Position numbers and translations under genes: made by a program. From Granulosicoccus sp047634635 (GTDB lineage: Bacteria > Pseudomonadota > Gammaproteobacteria > Granulosicoccales > Granulosicoccaceae), in NCBI GenBank assembly GCA_047634635.1, contig JBLIIE010000068.1:1-27563 (forward strand): 27,563 nt of DNA, given 5' to 3'. Below are positions 1-7,817 of the stretch, piece by piece. Each line of letters opens with the position of its first letter. Within the stretch, counting starts at the first letter, position 1. The notes under the pieces were generated by a model. It did no database searches. It was not told the DNA's origin and saw nothing but the letters and a program-made list of their open reading frames with translations.

Positions 1-944
1 CTAAGGTGGCAATTGAAAACGATTTGCTTATTGTTGTGTGGTCAGCCCAGCAACACTGCAGCGAGTTTAGCGGTGAGTGGCTCTATGAACACGCGTATTC
101 AGGTGATCTTACCCCGGAAAACCGACCCGCTTCCAAGAGCTGGGATTCCACCTTTTTGGACGCTATTAATAGCGTTGATTTTGATGACTTGATGCAGGAC
201 GATGTCGCACTGTATTACTGGATGAAGAACCTTGATAAGGACGGTTTGAGTCTTGTGAAGAAAATGCCTTCAACCTTATCTGCGCTAGATGACGTAGCTA
301 ATCGGATTGACTATCAGCGTCAGACAAATTTCGGTACAACGTTTGAAGTTAAGTCTGAACCCAAGCCTATAAATCTAGCGTATACCAATCTAGCGTTGCC
401 ACTGCATACTGATTTATCAAATTTTGAGACGCCACCAGGTTACCAATTCCTTCATTGTCTGGCGAATGATTGCGAAGGTGGTGAGTCTATCTTTGCTGAT
501 GGTTTGAGAGTTTTGGAAGACATGCGTACAGAGGTACCGTCACACTTTAATTTATTGGCCAAGCATGCCGTGCCTTTCCGTTTCCATGATGATGAACACG
601 ATATCAGACATCATCACCCTGTAATTAATCTGGATCACAATGGAAATATTGTTGAGTTAAAGTACAACGCACATCTAGCCGGTATTTTCGATTTACCCGA
701 AGCCGTCATGCATGATTATTACATAGCTTACCGCGATCTTATGGCACGCCTACGATCAGACAAGTATCGGATTAGTTTCAGATCTTCTGAGAGTACCATG
801 ACAGTGTTTGATAATCGTCGGGTATTGCACGGGCGTGAGGCATTTTCTGCAACGGGTAGGCGTCATCTTCGCGGTTGTTATATCGACCGCACTGAGTTTC
901 AGAGCCGTCTGCGTATTTTGGAGAAGTGTGCGAATAGTCAGTAA
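1..944 (+). CDS. Gamma-butyrobetaine hydroxylase-like 2-oxoglutarate/Fe(II) dioxygenase (5' end outside window)
   Basis: The reading frame is open to the left edge and ends at TAA 942-944. The GTG at position 6 is probably internal, because the visible 312 residues are shorter than the usual 370-390 and start inside the small N-terminal domain (WLYEHA region, residues 25-30). The rest is a TauD/GBBH jelly-roll. The iron ligands are visible as HTD (H134, D136, counted from position 6) and the distal His in VFDNRRVLHGR near residue 274. The 2-oxoglutarate-binding Arg is probably in GRRHLRGCYIDR. The stretch HCLANDCEGGES is characteristic of gamma-butyrobetaine/trimethyllysine dioxygenases. Family members hydroxylate gamma-butyrobetaine to L-carnitine or related trimethylammonium acids in the cytosol. 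The substrate here is inferred, since paralogues with other substrates exist. The next gene, an MFS transporter, overlaps its 3' end. Confidence 0.85.
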   Translation, partial: KVAIENDLLIVVWSAQQHCSEFSGEWLYEHAYSGDLTPENRPASKSWDSTFLDAINSVDFDDLMQDDVALYYWMKNLDKDGLSLVKKMPSTLSALDDVANRIDYQRQTNFGTTFEVKSEPKPINLAYTNLALPLHTDLSNFETPPGYQFLHCLANDCEGGESIFADGLRVLEDMRTEVPSHFNLLAKHAVPFRFHDDEHDIRHHHPVINLDHNGNIVELKYNAHLAGIFDLPEAVMHDYYIAYRDLMARLRSDKYRISFRSSESTMTVFDNRRVLHGREAFSATGRRHLRGCYIDRTEFQSRLRILEKCANSQ

Positions 945-2088
945 ACCCATATGGAAAAATGCAGCGTGGAAGGCTGTGATTGCAGCATTTACGCTCAACG
1001 GACTTTTGTTGGGCACTTGGGCTTCTCGGGTGCCTGCCTTCAAAGACGGATTCGATCTACAGCCAGCAACGCTTGGATTTCTACTCCTTGCACTCGCAGG
1101 CGGTGCAATTATCTCGTTTCCATTTGCTGGAGTGTTGTCAGAACGATGGGGTGCTGACCTACTAACAATTCGGTGTGCTTGGGTCTACGCACCGGCTTTT
1201 GTATTACTCTCACTCGCGCCAAACAGTTTGATGCTCGGTTTAGCGCTTTTTATTTTTGGTGGTGCGCATGGTTCGATGGACGTGGCTATGAATGCATGGG
1301 GTGCGCGTACTGAGAGACGCCTGGGGCGGAACACTATGTCTGTGTTCCATGCGATGTTCAGTCTCGGAGCAGGGCTTGGCGCTGGGAGTGGTTATATTGC
1401 AGCTAGCCTTGGCTATGGCCCGTTGCTTCACTTTTGCACCGTCGCAGTCTTTGGAACAGCTACAGCGGCGATATTTCTGCTGCCAGCTCGGGATGAAACC
1501 TCGGCGCTCAAAGCATCAGCTTCCGCGCAACCTTTACTTGTACTGCCCTCAGGTCCATTGTTGCTGATTGGTCTTATCGCTTTTTCAACATCCATGGGCG
1601 AGGGCGCGATGGCAGATTGGAGTGCAATTTTTCTTCGCGTAGTTGCCACAGCGACAGAGGCACAGGCGGCACTGGGCTTCGCTGCTTTCAGTGCGACGAT
1701 GGTGTTGACGCGCCTGGCAGGTGGTTTCATTGTCCAGCTCTTTGGACCAGTAACTACAACTCGCTTGAGTGGAGTAATTGCCTTCATTGGTCTTGCAATT
1801 ATCATTGTGAGCGAGACTTTAACCATACGCCTAGTAGGTTTTTCTTTGATAGGAGTGGGTTACGCGATCGTTATACCAATGGTCTTCTCTAGAGCAGCAA
1901 ACGATCCTTCAATGCTGCCAGGTCCGGCTATCGCAAGTGTTGCTACGTTGGGTTATGGAGGCATGTTGCTTGGCCCACCCATAGTTGGATTCATTGCTCA
2001 GGTTGCGGGCTTGCGTATGTCGTTCGGCGCACTTGCGTTACTTGCAGTTTTGACTATTATTCTTGCGCCATGCTTGCGTGATAAATGA
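928..2088 (+). CDS. MFS transporter, YbjJ-like
   Basis: A 386-residue inner-membrane protein with about 12 hydrophobic segments. The N-terminal FTLNGLLLGTWASRVPAFK and the central GSMDVAMNAWGARTERRLG...MSVFHAMFSLGAG are typical of the YbjJ-like branch of the major facilitator superfamily. I place the start at GTG 928, preceded by GGAG at 920-923, so the gene overlaps the dioxygenase by 17 nt and is probably translationally coupled to it. A longer frame opens at ATG 808 but its first 40 codons lie wholly inside the dioxygenase gene and do not look like MFS sequence. The spacing from GGAG to GTG is short (4 nt), so the exact start is uncertain. The transported compound cannot be read from the sequence. 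Co-transcription with a GBBH-like enzyme makes a small quaternary amine or a product of that enzyme possible, but this is only inference. Confidence 0.85.
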   Translation: MRIVSKPIWKNAAWKAVIAAFTLNGLLLGTWASRVPAFKDGFDLQPATLGFLLLALAGGAIISFPFAGVLSERWGADLLTIRCAWVYAPAFVLLSLAPNSLMLGLALFIFGGAHGSMDVAMNAWGARTERRLGRNTMSVFHAMFSLGAGLGAGSGYIAASLGYGPLLHFCTVAVFGTATAAIFLLPARDETSALKASASAQPLLVLPSGPLLLIGLIAFSTSMGEGAMADWSAIFLRVVATATEAQAALGFAAFSATMVLTRLAGGFIVQLFGPVTTTRLSGVIAFIGLAIIIVSETLTIRLVGFSLIGVGYAIVIPMVFSRAANDPSMLPGPAIASVATLGYGGMLLGPPIVGFIAQVAGLRMSFGALALLAVLTIILAPCLRDK

Positions 2089-2152
2089 TGGAGTTATTAT
2101 CCCCGCTTCATCATATAATCTCTTATAAATATCTGATGGGAAGCAAAGCATC

Positions 2153-3013
2153 ATGAGTGTTAGCTCAATAGTCTCAGTTGATTGGCTTCAGAATCACTTA
2201 AGGGACGAAAACGTACGCATTGTCGATGCATCCTGGCACCTTCCTCCCATTGGCAGAAGCGGCAGAGAGGAATTTCTAAGGGGACACATACCTGGTTCCG
2301 TGTATTTCGACATTAATAAATGCTCAACTGAGGGACCACTGCCACATACGATTCCTTCTGCTGCACACTTTGCTGACTACGTTGGGAGTTTAGGCATATC
2401 GGAGACAGATCATGTAGTTGTATACGATGCCGATGGCTGGTTTTCTGCAGCGCGTGTGTGGTGGATGCACCGGCATTTTGGTAGTGGGAAGGTTAGCGTG
2501 CTCGATGGTGGCCTGGCTGCCTGGAAAACATCTGGGCTGGCTTTGGAAGCTGGTGATCCTGATGTGGTTGCGAAAAAGTACTCGACCACTTTTAGTGAAA
2601 ATACTGGCGCATTGGAATTTGTAGAAACCGAGCAGGTTCTTTCTGCCTCAAAGACCCAAAGAGCTCAGATAGTAGACGCTAGATCTTCAACTCGATTTCA
2701 AGCTATCGAAAAAGAAATTCGGCCGGGTTTGAGAAGCGGGCATATTCCTTCAAGCCTGAATGTACCGTTTGCAGATTTAATAGAAAATGGACACATGAAA
2801 CCCGATGCAGATCTTCAACGTATCTTCGCAGCTGCAGGCGTTGTAAAAGGCAAGCCAGTTATAACCAGTTGCGGCTCCGGTGTGACTGCAGCCATTTTAA
2901 TATTGGCATTAGAGAAAATAGGCTTTGATGACGTATTGCTTTACGACGGCTCTTGGACCGAATGGGGTAGTAACCTGGATCTGCCTATCGAACCAGATGT
3001 TAGCCAGTCTTAG
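2153..3013 (+). CDS. sseA: 3-mercaptopyruvate/thiosulfate sulfurtransferase (SseA-like)
   Basis: 286 residues, the normal length for two-domain rhodaneses. Two rhodanese domains are visible: an inactive N-terminal one (about residues 5-130, with VRIVDASWHLP, GHIPGSVYFDI and VLDGGLAAWK) and a catalytic C-terminal one (about 160-283, with QIVDARSSTRF, GHIPSSLNVPF and DGSWTEWG). The active-site loop is CGSGVTA starting at C240. That loop is the signature of mercaptopyruvate sulfurtransferases, whereas thiosulfate-specific rhodaneses have a more basic loop. The enzyme transfers sulfane sulfur through a cysteine persulfide in the cytosol. A TATAAT hexamer lies at 2114-2119 but no good -35 is seen. 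The 64-nt gap after the MFS gene leaves open whether it has its own promoter. The family assignment is firm; the physiological donor is not determined. Confidence 0.92.
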   Translation: MSVSSIVSVDWLQNHLRDENVRIVDASWHLPPIGRSGREEFLRGHIPGSVYFDINKCSTEGPLPHTIPSAAHFADYVGSLGISETDHVVVYDADGWFSAARVWWMHRHFGSGKVSVLDGGLAAWKTSGLALEAGDPDVVAKKYSTTFSENTGALEFVETEQVLSASKTQRAQIVDARSSTRFQAIEKEIRPGLRSGHIPSSLNVPFADLIENGHMKPDADLQRIFAAAGVVKGKPVITSCGSGVTAAILILALEKIGFDDVLLYDGSWTEWGSNLDLPIEPDVSQS

Positions 3014-3066
3014 CAAAGCAATTGTTGTATTTTGGAACCTATTGCAGAAGCAAAGGAGCTTTTCTG

Positions 3067-3834
3067 ATGAAGTTTATCCATATAACTGATACACACCTGC
3101 TAAAGAGTGGTGAGCTTTTCCACGGCTTCGATACGCACAAACGCTTTGAATTGTGTGTACGAAACGTCAGGGAAAACCACCGTGATGCGCATTGCATAGT
3201 AGTCACAGGGGATCTGGCGGAACGCGGCGAACCGGAAGCCTACCATTTTTTTAATGAGCAGATCGCAAGTACTGGCATACCCGTGTATTCCATTCTTGGC
3301 AATCATGATGAACGGGGAAACTACAATTCGCAGTTTTCCACGTTGTCGCTAAATTCAGGCGGGTTTGTGCAATCGGCTATCGAAACACCGGTCGGTGTCT
3401 TCTTGTTACTGGATACGAAATTGGACGGATCTGATGCAGGAACGTTTTGTGAGCGTCGACAGCAGTGGTTGCTAGATCAATTAAAAAAATACAACTCCAA
3501 ACCTGTTTTTCTATTCATGCACCATCCTCCTTTTGATCTCAATCTACCTGCTATTGATAAAATTGGTCTTGATGTAAAAGAGGCGTTTGCTTCGGTGGTA
3601 GATACCCATAAAAATGTTCGACATATTTTCTTTGGACATGCGCATCGCCCACTATGCGGAAACTGGAGAGGTATATCTTTTTCATCAATGAGCGGCACCA
3701 ATCATCAGGCCAGGCTCGACTTCAAGGGTACGGCGACTAATGCGGTTACTGATAGCCCTGAATATGCAATTGTTTTCATTGATGATGATCAGCTCGTTGT
3801 ACACACGCACAGTTATATGAACGACTACAGCTAG
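3067..3834 (+). CDS. Class III metallophosphoesterase, CpdA/GpdQ-like (cyclic nucleotide or glycerophosphodiester phosphodiesterase)
   Basis: 255 residues from ATG 3067, which has AGGAG at 3054-3058. The frame extends upstream to 3022 but without a ribosome site. All metal-site motifs of the calcineurin-like family are present: D8-x-H10 (ITDTH), G48-D49 (VTGDL), G78-N79-H80-D81 (LGNHDERG), H152 (MHHPPF), and G190-H191-x-H193 (FFGHAHRP). The spacing closely parallels what I recall for the binuclear site of Enterobacter GpdQ (D8, H10, D50, N80, H156, H195, H197), and CpdA cAMP phosphodiesterases share the same layout. No signal peptide is seen, so it is cytosolic. The next genes are a glycerophosphodiesterase and a complete Ugp importer, which favours a GpdQ-like role on imported glycerophosphodiesters. 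cAMP hydrolysis remains equally possible from sequence alone. Confidence 0.85.
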   Translation: MKFIHITDTHLLKSGELFHGFDTHKRFELCVRNVRENHRDAHCIVVTGDLAERGEPEAYHFFNEQIASTGIPVYSILGNHDERGNYNSQFSTLSLNSGGFVQSAIETPVGVFLLLDTKLDGSDAGTFCERRQQWLLDQLKKYNSKPVFLFMHHPPFDLNLPAIDKIGLDVKEAFASVVDTHKNVRHIFFGHAHRPLCGNWRGISFSSMSGTNHQARLDFKGTATNAVTDSPEYAIVFIDDDQLVVHTHSYMNDYS

Positions 3835-3953
3835 GCGTTTCAAAATCAATTCGATTTGCCACAAAATCGCAAAAAAGATGATCACGATTAATTTGGCGCT
3901 TATGTAACAGCTAGTGTCTGGGATACTGATTCAGCGGGTCAATAAACTGAAGT

Positions 3954-3964
3954 TGTAGAATCTA
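3954..3964. promoter_or_regulatory. Inverted-repeat motif upstream of the glycerophosphodiesterase gene
   Basis: TGTAGAATCTA contains the dyad TAGA-A-TCTA. The same 11 bases occur at 5387-5397 upstream of ugpB. This copy starts 113 nt before the glycerophosphodiesterase ATG and the other starts 108 nt before the ugpB ATG. The shared sequence and similar spacing suggest a common regulator-binding site. The regulator is unknown, and no Pho-box-like CTGTCAT direct repeats are seen. Confidence 0.4.
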
Positions 3965-4066
3965 ATGGCATGATCAGGTTATAGTTCTGAGACGATTGCA
4001 GCTAAAACCTTAATCTAGAATAATGCCAATCGGTGGAATTCCCCCGAAATGTAAAAGGACATTGAT

Positions 4067-5332
4067 ATGCCGAGAATCATTTTTACAGCTGTATTCCTAG
4101 GGTTAGCTACGGCATCTGCATTTGCTGCCACAGATTCCTCAACACGTATCGTCAGTGACTCCCCAAAGCTGGAACTTGAGCTGGGCCCGCGTCCTGCTGC
4201 TCTCATTGCAGGACTTGCAGAGGGGGGCTTGAAAAACAGGCTGGAAGCTTGCGCGGCTAGCGATCAGTACAGTCACCCTCAAGCCTCCGAATTTTCCATA
4301 AGCCATCGGGGTGCGCCACTCCAGTTTCCCGAACACACCAGAGAAGGCTATATTGCTGCTGCAAACATGGGGGCAGGGATTATCGAATGCGATGTTACCT
4401 TTACTAAAGACAAAGCTCTTGTGTGCCGGCACTCGCAATGTGATTTGCACACCACCACCAATATTTTGTCGACGCCTTTGGCTGCCAGCTGCAGCACGCC
4501 GCCAGATAGCACGAGTCAGACGCCTTATAGAGACGTTCAGTGCTGCGCCTCAGATATAACGCTATCTGAATTCAAATCTTTGCAAGGAAAATTCGACAAA
4601 GGCGACAAAAAAGCCTCGACCTTAGAAGGCTTTTACTCATTGGTGGGGACCCCACGCGAGCCATGGCAAGACCGTAGGGGTACCTTGATGACTCATCGAG
4701 AGAGTATTGAGCTCTTCAGATCACTGGGTGTCAAGATGATTCCAGAACTAAAACAGCCTCAAGTCCCGATGCCATTTAATGGAGATTTTAGCCAGTCTGC
4801 GTATGCTAAATCGCTGTTGGACGAATACCAATCTGAGAATATTCCGGTTGAGGATGTGTGGTTGCAGAGTTTTCAATGGGCGGACATTAAATATTGGCTT
4901 GATATAGCCCCCCAATACAGTAATCAGACTGCTTGGTTGGATGGCAGATATCGGGATCGGAGTTTTAATCCCTCTAAGCCCGATACCTGGAAACCGTCGA
5001 TGCAGGAGCTCGCTGACTCCGGTTTGAAAATATTGGCACCTCCGCTATGGGTACTTTTATCTCTTGACAATGACGACAATATTGTATCGTCACCCTATGC
5101 AATTGCCGCCAAAGCTGCAGGGCTTGACCTGGTAACGTGGACGCTGGAGCGCTCTGGTTCTCTTGAAAACGGTGGTGGCTGGTACTATCAGACGATTAAG
5201 AAGGTAATAAGCCAAGAGTCGGATATGTACCGCGTGCTTGATGTACTTGCCCAAGAAGTGAAAGTTCGTGGGGTATTTAGCGATTGGCCGGCAACGACCA
5301 CGTTCTATGCAAACTGCACTGGTTTGAAATAA
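4067..5332 (+). CDS. Periplasmic glycerophosphodiester phosphodiesterase (GlpQ-type GDPD)
   Basis: 421 residues with a cleavable signal peptide (hydrophobic residues 4-20, likely cleavage after ASAFA), so it is exported. The GDPD TIM-barrel motifs follow: H80-R81-G82 (ISHRGAP), FPEHT with E89, then E107-x-D109 (IECDVTF) and H122 (CRHSQCD). These match the general-acid/base histidines and the metal-binding acids of GlpQ-type enzymes. They hydrolyse glycerophosphodiesters to sn-glycerol 3-phosphate plus an alcohol. The protein is longer than E. coli GlpQ (358 aa), with extra sequence around residues 125-220, and is cysteine-rich (ECD, CRHSQCD, QCC, NCTG), which suggests periplasmic disulfides. 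The start has AAGGA at 4055-4059. The Ugp importer lies 162 nt downstream and would take up the glycerol 3-phosphate released or the intact diesters. Confidence 0.9.
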   Translation: MPRIIFTAVFLGLATASAFAATDSSTRIVSDSPKLELELGPRPAALIAGLAEGGLKNRLEACAASDQYSHPQASEFSISHRGAPLQFPEHTREGYIAAANMGAGIIECDVTFTKDKALVCRHSQCDLHTTTNILSTPLAASCSTPPDSTSQTPYRDVQCCASDITLSEFKSLQGKFDKGDKKASTLEGFYSLVGTPREPWQDRRGTLMTHRESIELFRSLGVKMIPELKQPQVPMPFNGDFSQSAYAKSLLDEYQSENIPVEDVWLQSFQWADIKYWLDIAPQYSNQTAWLDGRYRDRSFNPSKPDTWKPSMQELADSGLKILAPPLWVLLSLDNDDNIVSSPYAIAAKAAGLDLVTWTLERSGSLENGGGWYYQTIKKVISQESDMYRVLDVLAQEVKVRGVFSDWPATTTFYANCTGLK

Positions 5333-5386
5333 CGGCAATAAAGATCTGGTTACTGTAGACGTGTAACATTGATTTCAAATATGATC

Positions 5387-5399
5387 TGTAGAATCTACA
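5387..5399. promoter_or_regulatory. 13-bp perfect inverted repeat upstream of ugpB
   Basis: TGTAGA-A-TCTACA is a perfect 6-1-6 dyad in the 162-nt gap between the glycerophosphodiesterase gene and ugpB. It shares TGTAGAATCTA with the site at 3954-3964. A possible -10 hexamer, TATAAC, lies at 5424-5429, which would put the dyad just upstream of the -35 region, as expected of an activator site. No convincing -35 is seen and no binding protein can be named. Confidence 0.45.
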
Positions 5400-5494
5400 C
5401 CACTGAACTCAGCTGACTCTCAATATAACAAGCTGATTCGAAACGCAGGCATGGACTAAAAATCGTGTCAATTTTAAGAAAGAGGAGAATTTTT

Positions 5495-6790
5495 ATGAAG
5501 TTAAGATCCCTGGTAACAGCCTTGGGTTTCGGCGCGAGCGTACTGGCCAGTTCAGCAGCGTTTTCTGCCACGGAGATCCAATGGTGGCACGCAATGGGCG
5601 GCAGATTGGGTGAAGTGGTCGTTGAGATCGCTGATAAATACAACGCCAGTCAATCAGATGTTGTTGTCGTACCAACCTACAAGGGTGGATACGAAGACAC
5701 TATGACTGCGGGTATTGCCGCTTTCCGTGCTAAAGAGCAACCACACATCATTCAGATTTTTGATGCTGGAGCGGCGACTATAATCAATGCAAAAGGTGCA
5801 ACTGTACCCGTTGCCGATTTAATGAAAGATTTTGACATCGAGGATTACATTCCAGGTGTTCGATACTTTTATGCAGACTCTGACGACAAAATGATAGGCC
5901 TGCCATTTAATGCTTCCACACCTCTGTTGTATTACAACAAAGATGCGTTCGCAGCTGCTGGTCTTGACGCTCCACCCAAAACATGGGAAGAGTTCGAAAT
6001 CATGGCGCCAAAACTAAAAGCCGCAGGCTTCACCGCGTTGGCGCAAAGCCATAGCCCTTGGATTTTTTCAGAAAACTTCCACAGCCGGCATAATATCCAG
6101 TTAGCGACAGGTAACAACGGCTACGACACCACTGATGTAAAAATCCTCTATAACAATGACCACATGAAAATGCATTGGTCAAAAGTTAAAGAGTGGCTCG
6201 ATGCAGGCTATTACGGTTTCTACGGACGTGCTTGGGGCGACAATCAGGACGCTTTCGTACAGAAAGAAGTGGCTATGTGGCTGGGTTCTTCAGGTTCATT
6301 TGGTGGTCTGACAAAGTCTACTGATTTCGAATTTGGCACAACGTTCTTGCCGTACTGGGAGAGCATTACCAAGGAACCTAAAGGTACGTTTATCGGTGGT
6401 GCGGCACTTTTCGCAATGTCCGGTCATGAAGATGCTGAGTACGATGCAGTGGCAGACTTTTTTGGGTTCATGACGTCTTCAGACAACCAGGTTTTCTGGC
6501 ATAAAGAGACAGGCTATGTACCTATCACTAATGCTGCGTATGATGCTGCAAAGAAAGAGGGCTACTACGAAAATACACCTGACGCTGAAATTGGCATCTT
6601 GCAATTAAGCCTGCCAGGTGGCGAGTGGACCAAAGGGTATCGTTTGGGCTACTACGTACAAATCCGCGACGTTATGTACAAGCACTTTGATAATATCTTC
6701 TCTGGCGATTCAAGCGTGGAAGAAGCGTTTGTCGCAATGGAGAAAGAGTCCAATGAGCTTCTAGTGCGTTTCAGCGACACGTATAAGTAA
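5495..6790 (+). CDS. ugpB: sn-Glycerol-3-phosphate/glycerophosphodiester ABC transporter, periplasmic binding protein UgpB
   Basis: 431 residues from ATG 5495, with GAGGAG at 5482-5487. An in-frame GTG at 5465 is less likely because it would add charged residues before the signal peptide. The signal peptide covers about residues 1-25 (core VTALGFGASVLASSAAFSA). The mature protein opens with EIQWWHAMGGRLGE and then carries VPTYKGGYEDTMTAGIAAFRA, which closely parallel E. coli UgpB (FWHSMEGELG and VPTYKGNYEQNLSAGIAAFR, from memory). Near the C terminus SLPGGEWTKGYRLGYY matches the family's ligand-contact region. It would capture sn-glycerol 3-phosphate or glycerophosphocholine-type diesters in the periplasm and deliver them to UgpAE. 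It is the first gene of ugpBAEC and is separated from ugpA by 124 nt that contain two hairpins. Confidence 0.93.
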   Translation: MKLRSLVTALGFGASVLASSAAFSATEIQWWHAMGGRLGEVVVEIADKYNASQSDVVVVPTYKGGYEDTMTAGIAAFRAKEQPHIIQIFDAGAATIINAKGATVPVADLMKDFDIEDYIPGVRYFYADSDDKMIGLPFNASTPLLYYNKDAFAAAGLDAPPKTWEEFEIMAPKLKAAGFTALAQSHSPWIFSENFHSRHNIQLATGNNGYDTTDVKILYNNDHMKMHWSKVKEWLDAGYYGFYGRAWGDNQDAFVQKEVAMWLGSSGSFGGLTKSTDFEFGTTFLPYWESITKEPKGTFIGGAALFAMSGHEDAEYDAVADFFGFMTSSDNQVFWHKETGYVPITNAAYDAAKKEGYYENTPDAEIGILQLSLPGGEWTKGYRLGYYVQIRDVMYKHFDNIFSGDSSVEEAFVAMEKESNELLVRFSDTYK

Positions 6791-6805
6791 GACAGGTACG
6801 CGCAA

Positions 6806-6839
6806 CTTGTTAAGCGCTAAATAGTCATTTAGCAACAAG
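6806..6839 (+). promoter_or_regulatory. First intergenic hairpin between ugpB and ugpA
   Basis: The inner stem GCTAAAT/ATTTAGC (6816-6822 with 6827-6833, loop AGTC) is enclosed by the outer stem CTTGTT/AACAAG (6806-6811 with 6834-6839), with an AAGC bulge on the 5' side. It begins 15 nt after the ugpB stop. Together with the second hairpin it could protect the ugpB transcript from 3'-5' decay. Confidence 0.5.
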
Positions 6840-6859
6840 ACATTTGCGGTAAGCTAAGG

Positions 6860-6885
6860 CCGGTGGCAGATTTCTCTGCCACCGG
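6860..6885 (+). promoter_or_regulatory. Strong 11-bp hairpin between ugpB and ugpA (processing or attenuation element)
   Basis: The arms CCGGTGGCAGA (6860-6870) and TCTGCCACCGG (6875-6885) are perfectly complementary around the loop TTTC. The tract after it (ATTCATTAATTT) is AT-rich but has no uninterrupted U-run, so it is a partial terminator or mRNA-stability element rather than a full terminator. Such structures often follow binding-protein genes in ABC operons and leave more binding protein than permease. Confidence 0.75.
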
Positions 6886-6914
6886 ATTCATTAATTTATT
6901 AGCAGGAATTCTGT

Positions 6915-7793
6915 ATGAAGCGCGTTCAGTTTGAACACAGCAGTATTCCCTACCTGTTTGTGGCGCCGCAGATAGTCATAATTGTTATATTTTTTCTATG
7001 GCCCGCGGCACAGGCAATTTACCAATCATTTTTGCTCGAAGATGCCTTTGGTCTATCAAGTCAATTTGTCTGGTTCAGAAATTATAAAGACACCATTCTG
7101 AGCGCGTCCTGGCTTCAGGCTGCTGGCTTTACCGCTGTCTTTTCTGTGATCGTGACATTTCTGTCATTGGGTATCGCTCTGCTACTTGCCGTTAAGGCAA
7201 ATGAGGTCATTCGCGGAGCCAGTACATACAAAACAACACTGATGTGGGCGTATGCAATTGCTCCGCCGGTAGCGGGTTTAATGGGCAACCTGATGTTCCA
7301 CCCCCTCATTGGTGATCTTTATAAGTTTCTCAATGCTATTGGTTGGGATTTCAACCATAAACTAGATGCATTTGATGCAAGCTTTGTCGTCATATTGATT
7401 TCTGTGTGGAAACAAGTCAGCGTCAATTTCATTTTCTTCCTTTCGGGCCTGCAGGGAATCCCCAAGGCGGTTAATGAAGCATCAATGATGGACTGCAGTA
7501 GCCCGACAAGACGGTTCTGGACCATTACATTCCCGCTGTTAGCTCCCACTACCTTCTTTCTAATGGTCATCAATATTACTTACGCGTTTTTCGAAACTTT
7601 CGGCATCATCGATACAACAACGCGAGGGGCTCCAGGGGGCGCGACGACGACGCTGGTATACAAGGTTTTTCAAGATGGGTTTAGAGGCGCTGATTTGGGC
7701 GGTTCATCAGCTCAATCTGTTGTCTTGATGATTCTGGTTCTCGCACTGACTGTCGTCCAGTTTAGATATATCGAACGCAAGGTTCATTACTAG
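6915..7793 (+). CDS. ugpA: sn-Glycerol-3-phosphate ABC transporter permease UgpA
   Basis: 292 residues (E. coli UgpA is about 295) with six predicted membrane segments. The first is SIPYLFVAPQIVIIVIFFLW at about residues 11-30, a typical UgpA/MalF-like start. The cytoplasmic EAA loop is recognisable as NEASMMDCSSPTRRFWTITFP; the usual DGA is DCS here, a mild divergence at the ATPase contact. The late motif FFETFGIIDTTTRGAPGGATTTLVYKVFQDGF is characteristic of UgpA. AGGA precedes ATG 6915. It forms the inner-membrane channel with UgpE and is driven by UgpC. Confidence 0.93.
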   Translation: MKRVQFEHSSIPYLFVAPQIVIIVIFFLWPAAQAIYQSFLLEDAFGLSSQFVWFRNYKDTILSASWLQAAGFTAVFSVIVTFLSLGIALLLAVKANEVIRGASTYKTTLMWAYAIAPPVAGLMGNLMFHPLIGDLYKFLNAIGWDFNHKLDAFDASFVVILISVWKQVSVNFIFFLSGLQGIPKAVNEASMMDCSSPTRRFWTITFPLLAPTTFFLMVINITYAFFETFGIIDTTTRGAPGGATTTLVYKVFQDGFRGADLGGSSAQSVVLMILVLALTVVQFRYIERKVHY

Positions 7794-7817
7794 CCGTCTC
7801 AAAAAAGGATACCTGTG

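Noticed and set aside
808..927. Upstream extension of the MFS gene to ATG 808
   Set aside because: It lies entirely inside the dioxygenase gene, and its translation does not resemble an MFS N terminus. GTG 928 with GGAG upstream fits better.
1428..1826. 132-codon minus-strand frame inside the MFS gene
   Set aside because: It is antisense to a clear MFS transporter. The low-complexity Ala/Pro/Val-rich translation is a shadow of the real gene.
3854..3880. Hairpin CGATTT/AAATCG followed by an A-run after the phosphodiesterase gene
   Set aside because: The stem is short and A-rich on the wrong side. There is no T-run on the strand that is transcribed, so it is not a terminator for the upstream gene.
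5333..5494. Pho box upstream of ugpB, as in E. coli
   Set aside because: No pair of CTGTCAT-like repeats with 11-bp spacing is present. CTGTAGA at 5353 and the dyad at 5387 only partly resemble it.
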